Shown one piece after another: positions 24,557 to 30,834 of a stretch of DNA of 30,834 bases. The notes below the pieces were generated by a model. The model saw only the letters and a list, made by a program, of their open reading frames with translations. It was not told the origin of the DNA and searched no databases. Origin of the DNA: DATDPY01 sp964395765 (GTDB taxonomy: Bacteria; Bacteroidota; Bacteroidia; Cytophagales; Cyclobacteriaceae); the NCBI GenBank assembly GCA_964395765.1, contig CAYNCU010000017.1:1-30834 (forward strand), read 5' to 3'. Position numbers and translations under genes: made by a program. Each line of letters opens with the position of its first letter. Positions within the stretch are counted from its first letter, which is position 1.

Positions 24557-26980
24557 CTACGGCGTCTGGGCCGGTTCAATATTTTTTTTATCAACCTTTA
24601 ACAAAGCAACATCTATTTCCTCATTTTCCTCTTCGGCATTCGATTCTTCATAACTTTCAATTAAAGGATGGTACCCTCTTTTTCGCTTCCCGCTGTCAAA
24701 GGCCAGCAGCAGGGAAGGCAGGAAGATCAGGTTGGTGAACATGGAAATGAGCAGGGTGATCGAGGTTAGTTTACCTAAGGCTATCGTTCCTCCGAAATCC
24801 GACCAGACAAATATCACGAATCCGGCAAACAGGACAACGGCAGAATAGATCATGCTGTTCCCGATTTCCCGGATCGTTTTACTGACAGCCAGGGGTACGA
24901 AGAAATTATTGGCAAAGAGTTCCTGCCGGTACTTGGCAAGGAAATGTATGGAATAGTCTACGCTTATGCCGAACGCCACTGAAAATACAATGGCGGTACT
25001 TGGCTTGAAAGGAATTTTTGTAAATCCCATCAACCCGGCGGTGATCATCATGGGGATAATATTGGAAACCAGGGAGAAAAGGATAATCTTTTTATTGGCA
25101 AATAACGGTGCCATCACCAGTGATATAAGAATAAAAGCCAGTACGAGACTTTGTTTTAGGTTTGAGATCAGAAATTTATTGCCTTTTACAAAGAGCATGG
25201 TGGAGCCGGTGGCATAGGCTTTCGTATCCGTTCCGGCAAATACCTTTTCAATTTCAGGTTTGATCTTATTTTCAATCAGGTCGTCCATTTTATGGGAGCC
25301 TACATCCGCCATTTTCATCGAGATCCTCATTTCCTGGTCGGTAGAATCCATGAAGGACCGGAGCAGGTTAGCCTGTTCTGAATTATTGGAGAAATACCGG
25401 AAAATAAATGCCTGTTCCTGCCTGGTCGGCAAACTGTAGAAGTCGGAATCGTTATTATAAAAGGCCTGCTTGGCGGCTTTAATGAAACTCACTACTGAAA
25501 CCGGTTTTGAAATAGATTTGATGGACCCGAGATATTTTTCCAGTTCATCCACTCTTTCCAGGTTCTGGGGTGAGATCACACCATGTTTCCTTCCGGTATC
25601 TACCACGATCTCAAGGGGCATGATGCCGCTGAAATTTTTCTCAAAAAAAGCAAGGTCCTGCTGAATATCGCTGTTAGAGGGAAGGTCATCCACCATATAG
25701 GAAATTGCCTTGATCCTGAAAATTCCAATGGTGGCAATTATGATGATCACGGAGATCACCGCGAAGATGGTATATTTCTGGCGGTGCACCAGCAGGTCGA
25801 CGCCGGTCAGGAAACGACCGACAAATTTGAACTCAAGGTGTTTCAATTGTTTACCCTTCGGGGTGGGCAGGTAAGAAAGCACAGTGGGAAGCAGGATCAG
25901 GCTGACTACAAAGGTAGCCATCACGTTCAGGCTGGCTACGATGCCGAACTGCCGGAGGATAACTATTTTCGTAAAGATCAATGAACCGAAACCGATGGCC
26001 GTAGTCAGGTTGGTCAGCAGGGTGGCAATGCCAACCCTGCGCATCATAACGCTGAGTGCACGCGCTTTGTTATTATATTTCTCAATTTCCTGGTGATACT
26101 TATTCAACAGGTAAATGCTGTTGGGAATGCCGATCACCACGATAATAGGCGGCAGCAAGCCGGTAAGGATCGTAATCTTATATCCGAATAATGCAAGCGT
26201 ACCCATGGCCCAGATCACCATTACGCCGATGATGACCATGGGGAAAACCACGGCATCCCAGGAACGGAAAAACGACCACATGATCAGCCCGGAAATCAGC
26301 ACCGAGATCAAAAGAAATATTTCCATTTCTTTTTTGATACGTCCCGCGATGACCGACCGCACAAATGGCAGTCCGGCATACCTGAGCTTGATCCCTGTAA
26401 TATCTGAAAATTCCTTGCCCAGCATCAGGATGTCATCGGTGATCTTCACACGCTTTGCCGTATTCAGCACCGATTTATCAAGTGTCACAAGAATCAGTGT
26501 AGCCCCGTTCTTTTCATTATAAATCTGTCCGCTGTAGAATTTAATATTCCGGGCAACATGAAGCATGCTATCCAGCGTATGCTGGTCCCGGGGAATGTCG
26601 TTGAAAAGATTGGTAAGGTAAAATCTTTTATTTTTTGTATCCTTTTCAAGTATTTTAAGCGTGGGAAGAGAAAGTACTTCATTCACCCCGCTGATCTTGC
26701 CGATCTCATTGCTTAACAGGGAAAGCTTGTAAAACTTGTCGGGAGTGTAAATAGCGCTGTCCAGCATTCCTATGGCCAGAACGTTACCGTCCTCACCGAA
26801 TTTATGCCTGAAATTCTCGAAACGGATCATGTCGGGATCGTTCGCGGGAACCGTATTGGCCAGTTCATAACTCCAGCTTAAATGACGGGCTTTGGAAGCC
26901 ATAAAAATGGTTACAATCGCCAGGCATACGATCATAAGCAGCCTGTTCTTAAAAATAAAATGTGCTATCCTTGTCCACAT
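24557..26980 (-). CDS. RND superfamily (MMPL-like) membrane transporter
   Basis: An 807-residue inner-membrane protein from the ATG at 26980. A GTG at 26995 would add five residues but falls inside the predicted promoter. The topology is that of an RND/MMPL protein with two repeats: one helix near the N-terminus (about 12-32), a large periplasmic loop, a cluster of about five helices (around 215-390), then helix 7 (about 405-425), a second loop and a final helix cluster (around 625-770). The FGISVDYSIHFLAKYRQ segment carries the GxSxDY motif of the HAE3/MMPL branch and a sterol-sensing-like fold. Cargo may be a lipid or hydrophobic compound; nothing in the sequence identifies it. The tail is acidic (EEENEEID). 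ileS follows after 17 bases, so the two may be co-transcribed. Confidence 0.85.
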   Translation of the reverse strand: MWTRIAHFIFKNRLLMIVCLAIVTIFMASKARHLSWSYELANTVPANDPDMIRFENFRHKFGEDGNVLAIGMLDSAIYTPDKFYKLSLLSNEIGKISGVNEVLSLPTLKILEKDTKNKRFYLTNLFNDIPRDQHTLDSMLHVARNIKFYSGQIYNEKNGATLILVTLDKSVLNTAKRVKITDDILMLGKEFSDITGIKLRYAGLPFVRSVIAGRIKKEMEIFLLISVLISGLIMWSFFRSWDAVVFPMVIIGVMVIWAMGTLALFGYKITILTGLLPPIIVVIGIPNSIYLLNKYHQEIEKYNNKARALSVMMRRVGIATLLTNLTTAIGFGSLIFTKIVILRQFGIVASLNVMATFVVSLILLPTVLSYLPTPKGKQLKHLEFKFVGRFLTGVDLLVHRQKYTIFAVISVIIIIATIGIFRIKAISYMVDDLPSNSDIQQDLAFFEKNFSGIMPLEIVVDTGRKHGVISPQNLERVDELEKYLGSIKSISKPVSVVSFIKAAKQAFYNNDSDFYSLPTRQEQAFIFRYFSNNSEQANLLRSFMDSTDQEMRISMKMADVGSHKMDDLIENKIKPEIEKVFAGTDTKAYATGSTMLFVKGNKFLISNLKQSLVLAFILISLVMAPLFANKKIILFSLVSNIIPMMITAGLMGFTKIPFKPSTAIVFSVAFGISVDYSIHFLAKYRQELFANNFFVPLAVSKTIREIGNSMIYSAVVLFAGFVIFVWSDFGGTIALGKLTSITLLISMFTNLIFLPSLLLAFDSGKRKRGYHPLIESYEESNAEEENEEIDVALLKVDKKNIEPAQTP

Positions 26981-26994
26981 GGTTAAAAGCCCCA

Positions 26995-27002
26995 CAAAAG
27001 TA
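26995..27002 (-). promoter_or_regulatory. Putative -7 box (TACTTTTG) for the RND transporter and downstream ileS-lspA
   Basis: A perfect TAnnTTTG match on the minus strand, 14 bases before the ATG at 26980. The -33 region shows no clear TTTG. If real, this promoter serves the RND, ileS and lspA genes together. Confidence 0.45.
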
Positions 27003-27079
27003 ATGATTTTTGGAATGATTGAAGGTCGACGATACTTTTTTAAAGGACAAAAGCCAATAACAGGTTTGGGCCGGGAGCA

Positions 27080-28435
27080 TTAACGGCTTCCCGGAAGGGA
27101 TATGCCTTTGATCAGGCGGTAATATTTCAGGGCGGAAGTGTCGGTCATCCCGGAAATATGATCCAGGGCGAGGTGGATGATCTCATTTATCGACTTAGCA
27201 TTCCTGAACATTTCAGGGTAATAAACAGGAAGCGTATTCAAAATTATTTTTGATCCCTTGGAGATTTTCTTATTATGCCGGCTTACTTCGATGGCCGCCG
27301 GCAGGATCATTTCCAATAAGCCGTTCAAAACACTATACCCGGCTGCTTCCGTTTCCATGACCCGTACCGACCTGTATATTTTTTCGATGGAAACTTTTTC
27401 AATTTCATCCAAATGATTTTTTCCCCGGATACAATCGGTAAGGGCAGTATCGAATTTACCCGTCAGGAGAGCCGGCTCCCGGTCAATGAAGATTTCTGCG
27501 GTTTCACGAACCAGGGCATCGATGGTCATGGCACGCAGCAAGCTTACTTTTTCGCGATGGCTGCCAAGGGAATTGAATTTGTTGTTATCGAATTTATCTT
27601 TCAGGAAAGGCACGAGTAATTCCTTATAAGTATCGAGGCTTATCAGGCCGAGATTGCAGCCGTCTTCCAAATCGATGATGCTGTAACAAATATCATCTGC
27701 CGCTTCAACGAGGAAGGAGAGGGGGTGGCGGCACCAGACATATTCAGAATCATTCAATGATAAAAGGCCGACTGCTTCGGCGGTATTCCTGAAGACTTCT
27801 TTTTCCGTCTGGAAGAACCCATATTTTTTCTGGCTTTTTCGTGCCTGATCCCGGCCGGTGATAACGGATTCACGGGGATATTTGCTAAAGACGGCCAGCG
27901 TACTGTAAGTGACCTTCAGGCCCTGGAAATTTTTATGGGTTAATACCCGGAAGCCCTGCGCATTTCCTTCAAAGGCCAGCATGTCGCCGCGCTGCTTTTC
28001 ATCCAGGTCCTTTATTATATCTTTCCCCGTTTCATGATTCATAAAAAAATCTCCGATCGATTCTTCCCCGGAGTGGCCGAAGGGAGGATTCCCGATATCA
28101 TGAGCGAGTGAAGCCGCACCGGTGATGGCGCCGAAATCATACGGATTGATTCCTTCCCCGGCTAATTCCTTTTGATGGGATATTATCGCCTCCCCTGCCA
28201 TGCGACCCAGGGAACGGGCCACGCTGGATACTTCAAGGCTGTGCGTAAGACGGCTGTGAACAAAGTCAGTCTCAGGAAGAGGAAATACCTGCGTCTTGTC
28301 CTGCAACCTTCGGAAAGGATAGGAAAAGATGATCCGGTCAAAATCCTGATCGAAGACCGAACGGGTAATATCCGGTTTCCCGGGTTTGGCTTGCTCGCCG
28401 AAACGGCCAGGGTTGATCAGGGTTAACCAGTTCAT
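27080..28435 (-). CDS. dgt: dGTP triphosphohydrolase (Dgt)
   Basis: Dgt cleaves dNTPs, classically dGTP, to the nucleoside and triphosphate and affects nucleotide pools and, in some bacteria, phage resistance. The 451-residue protein shows the HD-domain metal ligands in order: FVHSRLTHSLEV (about residues 58-69), SLAHDIGNPPFGHSGEES (109-126, with the H112-D113 pair), and a later EAADDICYSIIDLED motif. The N-terminal RSVFDQDFDRIIFSYPFRRLQDKTQV is typical. The ATG at 28435 gives the family length. The gene lies between era (upstream, 159-base gap holding an inverted GCAAAG repeat) and the RND transporter (99-base gap), all on the minus strand. Confidence 0.93.
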   Translation of the reverse strand: MNWLTLINPGRFGEQAKPGKPDITRSVFDQDFDRIIFSYPFRRLQDKTQVFPLPETDFVHSRLTHSLEVSSVARSLGRMAGEAIISHQKELAGEGINPYDFGAITGAASLAHDIGNPPFGHSGEESIGDFFMNHETGKDIIKDLDEKQRGDMLAFEGNAQGFRVLTHKNFQGLKVTYSTLAVFSKYPRESVITGRDQARKSQKKYGFFQTEKEVFRNTAEAVGLLSLNDSEYVWCRHPLSFLVEAADDICYSIIDLEDGCNLGLISLDTYKELLVPFLKDKFDNNKFNSLGSHREKVSLLRAMTIDALVRETAEIFIDREPALLTGKFDTALTDCIRGKNHLDEIEKVSIEKIYRSVRVMETEAAGYSVLNGLLEMILPAAIEVSRHNKKISKGSKIILNTLPVYYPEMFRNAKSINEIIHLALDHISGMTDTSALKYYRLIKGISLPGSR

Positions 28436-28464
28436 CAGTATTTATTTTCGCCCAAAGTAATTGT

Positions 28465-28560
28465 CACGCAGAGGGGCAAAGATCGCAAAGGATGTAAATT
28501 TTTTGAATATTTAAATAATATAATAAATTATACTTTGCAGCCTTTGCGCCATTGCGGGCT
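28465..28560. repeat. Imperfect inverted repeat of GCAAAG-containing units
   Basis: The left arm (28465-28494) contains GGGGCAAAG and TCGCAAAGG. The right arm (28532-28560) contains CTTTGCAG, CCTTTGCG and CCATTGCG, the reverse complement of the same units. In both arms the units recur every 10-11 bases, about one helix turn. The arms pair imperfectly over ~30 bases around a purely AT-rich spacer of 37 bases. It lies between era and dgt. Similar CGCAAAG repeats are scattered in many bacterial genomes as intergenic elements of unknown function. Confidence 0.7.
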
Positions 28561-28594
28561 AAACCAATCTAACGTGGAGTATTCGATCATTTCA

Positions 28595-29491
28595 TTAATA
28601 CCCGAACTTAGTCAGAGAGTTCTTCCGTTTACGCCAGTCTTTTTCCACGCGGACGTATTGTTCCAGGAAAACCTGTTTCCCGAAGAAAGTTTCCAGGTCC
28701 TTTCTTGCCTGGATCCCGATCTTTTTCAATGCTTCTCCGCCCTTGCCGATCAGGATACCTTTCTGGCTCAGCCGTTCCACGAAGATCTCGGCGCGGATAC
28801 GGATGATGGTTTCGTCTTCAACGAAGGAAGTTACCGCCACTTCGGTGGCATAAGGGATCTCCTTGTCATAATTAAGAAAGATCTTCTCACGCAATATTTC
28901 CGCGGCAAAAAAACGCTCCGGTTTATCTGTCATCTGGTCTTTGGGGAAATAGGGGGGGTGGAGCGGTAAAAGTTCAATGATCTTTTTGAATACATTATCC
29001 ACGTTGGTTCCTTTCAGTGCGGATACGGGAAAAGAGGCATCGAATTTCCAGGCGTTTGTCCACAGGTTGAAATTTTCCTCTATGGCTTGTTTGCCGGCCC
29101 GGTCCGTTTTATTGAGGAGGAAGATCACTTTTGCGTTTGTTTTCCCAAAGAGTGATTCCAGTGTTTCCCGGTTTACCTTCTGATTTACTTCCGCCATGAA
29201 AAGGATAATATCCGCATCTTCCAGGGAAGTGGTTACCAATTGCATCATACTCCGGTGCAGTTCATATTCGGGTTTAATGATCCCGGGCGTGTCGGAATAT
29301 ACCACCTGAAAATCATCGCCGTTCAGGATCCCCATGATCCGGTGACGTGTGGTTTGTGCCTTGGAGGTAATGATGGAAAGACGTTCCCCTGCCAGGCGGT
29401 TCATTAACGTGGATTTACCCACGTTCGGCTTTCCGATAATATTGACAAAGCCGGCCTTATGGTTACCCGGGGAAGATGAGGATTCGTTCAC
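28595..29491 (-). CDS. era: GTPase Era
   Basis: Era is an essential Ras-like GTPase that binds 16S rRNA and assists maturation of the small ribosomal subunit. The 298 residues hold all G motifs: GKPNVGKS (20-27), DTPGI (67-71) and NKTD (about 127-130), then a KH RNA-binding domain with the GxxG loop LIGKGGEALKKIG. The start is GTG at 29491: an in-frame stop lies four codons upstream, and there is no ATG before the conserved HKAGFVNIIG segment. A TAGATTTG -7 box ends only four bases before this GTG, so the mRNA may be leaderless. It is divergent from the unrecognised gene at 29588 and upstream of dgt. Confidence 0.96.
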   Translation of the reverse strand: MNESSSSPGNHKAGFVNIIGKPNVGKSTLMNRLAGERLSIITSKAQTTRHRIMGILNGDDFQVVYSDTPGIIKPEYELHRSMMQLVTTSLEDADIILFMAEVNQKVNRETLESLFGKTNAKVIFLLNKTDRAGKQAIEENFNLWTNAWKFDASFPVSALKGTNVDNVFKKIIELLPLHPPYFPKDQMTDKPERFFAAEILREKIFLNYDKEIPYATEVAVTSFVEDETIIRIRAEIFVERLSQKGILIGKGGEALKKIGIQARKDLETFFGKQVFLEQYVRVEKDWRKRKNSLTKFGY

Positions 29492-29495
29492 GGGA

Positions 29496-29503
29496 CAAAT
29501 CTA
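29496..29503 (-). promoter_or_regulatory. Putative -7 box (TAGATTTG) for era
   Basis: A perfect TAnnTTTG match on the minus strand, four bases before the GTG start of era. No clear -33 TTTG is visible. If used, transcription would start at or next to the start codon. Confidence 0.4.
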
Positions 29504-29558
29504 TTGCTTTTTGTAAAATTACCCATGCACTTATTGTCCATGGCATGAAGCTTGCGGC

Positions 29559-29566
29559 TAAATTTG
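29559..29566 (+). promoter_or_regulatory. Putative -7 box (TAAATTTG) for the gene at 29588
   Basis: A perfect TAnnTTTG match 21 bases before the ATG at 29588. It overlaps the region that a TTG start at 29552 would need for translation and so favours the ATG. A TTG at 29534-29536 is 22 bases upstream, slightly far for a -33 box. Confidence 0.45.
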
Positions 29567-29587
29567 TGTTTAAATGATCAATACGTT

Positions 29588-30364
29588 ATGCTGGGTATAT
29601 TGAATTTGCCGTTGATTTTTGCAGGATGGAGCACCCTGATCCGATTCCTGGTCCCGGTATGGTTTAATCCTGCCACCGATTCATCCAAGATTAACGAGGC
29701 GAAATATAACGGTCTTACGATTAACGTCGAAAACCTGGAGGTCAATGACCAGTATTTACTGTTTGACGTACAGTTCGAAAACGGACGGGACAACGGCATT
29801 GCGATCAATCCCGAAGAATATTATATTCTGACCTCCGACGTGCCTTTTCCTTCCGACAGCGATATGACGAAAACAGAACAGTTTGAAGGTAATCTTACCA
29901 AACATTATTCCCTGAGCGAAAATGAAGTAGCTTCAACGTTCAACCAGGACCTGAAAGTTCGGAAAAACCGTGGTACTTTAATCGGGTTGCTGGGCGTAGG
30001 CTTGTTTATTTTCGATGCCGCCGCCGATGTGAACGATTACCACCATGAATGGTCGCCGGGACGTGCCAATGCGGCCATCGCCCGCGACTGGCTTACCTTC
30101 GGGGGATTAACTACGCTGAATGCACTTGGCAATCAAAATGCGCATTATGCCTATCGAACCTCGGACGACCTGCGATTTCTTCACCGCGAGATCCTGAAGA
30201 AAGGGGTGATGGACGCGCATCAGGCGGGCCGGGGGAAAGTTTTTTTTAATACCAGTAATGCAAAGTATATCCGGCTCATCATTCCTGCCGGCGAAAGTGA
30301 TTTTTCCTTTGATTTCCGTCAGGCCAATCCGGATGATTACAAAGCTTTATTAGGAAGGCATTAA
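29588..30364 (+). CDS. Unrecognised protein with hydrophobic N-terminus
   Basis: A 258-residue protein that I do not recognise. The start is the ATG at 29588; a TTG at 29552 in frame overlaps the likely promoter. Residues 1-26 are hydrophobic (LGILNLPLIFAGWSTLIRFLVPVW) but lack a positively charged N-terminus, so this could be an unusual signal sequence or anchor. Residues ~40-85 read as beta strands (YNGLTINVENLEVNDQYLLF) like an immunoglobulin-type fold. A second hydrophobic stretch (about 129-146, GTLIGLLGVGLFIFDAAAD) may be another membrane segment or a glycine-rich hairpin. The C-terminus (YIRLIIPAGESDFSFDF) looks like a beta-rich domain. No catalytic motif is evident. It stands alone between era and the tRNA region. 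Confidence 0.6.
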   Translation: MLGILNLPLIFAGWSTLIRFLVPVWFNPATDSSKINEAKYNGLTINVENLEVNDQYLLFDVQFENGRDNGIAINPEEYYILTSDVPFPSDSDMTKTEQFEGNLTKHYSLSENEVASTFNQDLKVRKNRGTLIGLLGVGLFIFDAAADVNDYHHEWSPGRANAAIARDWLTFGGLTTLNALGNQNAHYAYRTSDDLRFLHREILKKGVMDAHQAGRGKVFFNTSNAKYIRLIIPAGESDFSFDFRQANPDDYKALLGRH

Positions 30365-30382
30365 CATACTCTTCGCGGAATA

Positions 30383-30414
30383 TTTGTTAAGCAGTCGTAT
30401 TATTCTTATCTTTG
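30383..30414 (+). promoter_or_regulatory. Bacteroidota-type promoter (TTTG, 20-base spacer, TATCTTTG)
   Basis: TTTG at 30383-30386 and TATCTTTGCA beginning at 30407. The -7 box is a perfect match, and the spacer is one base longer than ideal. Transcription should begin near 30419. No gene follows, so the promoter serves either a non-coding RNA or the tRNA-fMet 330 bases downstream. Confidence 0.6.
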
Positions 30415-30428
30415 CAGTCGTTTAACCC

Positions 30429-30460
30429 TGATTTTTCATTCAACCGGGTGGGAAAAATCA
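30429..30460 (+). other. Hairpin TGATTTTTC/GAAAAATCA at the start of the non-coding stretch
   Basis: Perfect 9-bp arms with a 14-base loop, beginning about ten bases after the predicted transcription start. It is followed by A rather than T, so it is not an intrinsic terminator on this strand. It would form the 5' end of the predicted RNA. Confidence 0.4.
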
Positions 30461-30556
30461 AAAAAGTAATCAAACGGGATTGCTTGAATATATTGAAAAT
30501 ATTGATGTAAAATATCTTACGAAAGTCGATTAGAACCTGATTGGCATTGCTGAAGC

Positions 30557-30594
30557 AGACCTCCTATTCTCGGTCTCTATAGTGAATAGTAGTC
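30557..30594 (+). other. Compound hairpin AGAC..CTATTC / GAATAG..GTCT
   Basis: Two nested stems, a 4-bp outer and a 6-bp inner, separated by a small internal loop (CTC opposite TA), with a 14-base apical loop. Nested pairing of this kind is more than expected for a random spacer and supports a folded RNA. Confidence 0.4.
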
Positions 30595-30627
30595 TATTTG
30601 ATAAATCGCGGGGGGACCGACCGTTAA

Positions 30628-30643
30628 TCCCGCCCAGGCGGGA
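30628..30643. repeat. GC-rich palindrome TCCCGCC-CA-GGCGGGA
   Basis: Perfect 7-base arms around two central bases; as a hairpin it would be six pairs with a four-base loop. No T tract follows, so it is not a normal terminator. It resembles REP-type palindromes or a stem of a structured RNA. Confidence 0.5.
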
Positions 30644-30748
30644 AGGGAGGGGCCAGCCTGCAGGGGAGCGCGCGAAGGGTTTATTAGAAAATGAATTCCA
30701 GTGCATTCAACCGATCTTGTAAGGTTTTTTAACATTTTAAAGATAAAC

Positions 30749-30821
<73 letters not shown>

Positions 30822-30834
30822 CTAAAAAACCTGG

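Larger units (their letters stand above)
30365..30748. other. Non-coding, structured stretch before tRNA-fMet; possible small RNA
   Basis: There is no gene in these 384 bases. It contains a good promoter (30383-30414), a 9-bp hairpin TGATTTTTC/GAAAAATCA (30429-30460), a compound hairpin formed by AGAC/GTCT and CTATTC/GAATAG (30557-30594), and a perfect GC stem TCCCGCC/GGCGGGA (30628-30643). The part from about 30600 to 30680 is strikingly rich in G and C compared with its surroundings. These are signs of a stable RNA or a long tRNA leader. I could not match it to tmRNA, SRP RNA or RNase P RNA. Confidence 0.5.

Noticed and set aside
27080..28435. dgt considered as part of a dNTP-depleting phage-defence system
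   Set aside because: It has housekeeping neighbours (era, RND, ileS), standard length and motifs, and no toxin, sensor or mobile element nearby.
29552..29587. TTG start for the orphan protein
   Set aside because: It overlaps a perfect TAnnTTTG box; the ATG at 29588 fits better.
30577..30585. CTATAGTGA resembles the complement of the T7 promoter core, as if vector sequence were present
   Set aside because: Only nine bases match and the flanks differ from any cloning-vector T7 site; the surrounding DNA is continuous with the tRNA region.

Overview
The window looks like chromosomal DNA from a free-living or sediment-type member of the Bacteroidota, probably Bacteroidales or a relative. Three things support this. 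Many genes belong to Bacteroidota-typical families (DUF1573, DUF3822, DUF4905, TIGR02757, DUF4369/DUF5106-thioredoxin fusions, LysM plus double-psi barrel proteins, the NUDIX-pyrE neighbour pair). Promoters match the Bacteroidota -7 box TAnnTTTG, in one case with a clear TTTG -33 box. The A+T content is moderately high. I see almost only housekeeping genes and no phage, transposase, CRISPR array or recognisable defence system.

Layout. 1-323: the start of an exported DUF1573 protein running off the left edge (-). 423-1817: a RecD-like helicase (-). 1865-4564: a + strand run of a NUDIX hydrolase, a membrane-anchored protein with an embedded biotinyl/lipoyl-like fold, a DUF3822 protein and coaD. 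4566-5240: a second NUDIX protein (-). 5331-5972: pyrE (+). 5969-8640: TIGR02757, a LysM protein and a DUF4905 protein (all -). 8704-13901: a + strand run of NfeD protease, kdsB and two tandem thioredoxin-fold paralogues, one lipoprotein-like and one with an ordinary signal peptide. 14091-14366: acylphosphatase (-). 14367-14983: a 617-base non-coding block. 14984-17501: a small lysine-rich exported protein and metG (-). 17801-20530: a large soluble hybrid histidine kinase (+). 20534-29491: a long - strand series that reads, in transcription order, era, dgt, an RND/MMPL transporter, ileS and lspA. 29588-30364: an unrecognised protein (+). 30365-30748: a non-coding, GC-rich, structured stretch with its own promoter. 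30749-30821: the initiator tRNA-fMet.

Functional themes: translation (metG, ileS, tRNA-fMet, era), cofactor and nucleotide metabolism (coaD, pyrE, dgt, two NUDIX proteins), envelope biogenesis (kdsB, lspA, NfeD, LysM, RND, thioredoxin-fold proteins) and one signalling protein.

I did not find an obvious new biological system. The best leads are the biotinyl/lipoyl-like insertion in the coaD locus, the GIHH active-site signature of IleRS, the structured non-coding block before tRNA-fMet, the inverted GCAAAG repeat between dgt and era, and promoters lying so close to start codons that very short leaders are implied. All family names are from memory and pattern recognition; no database search was run.
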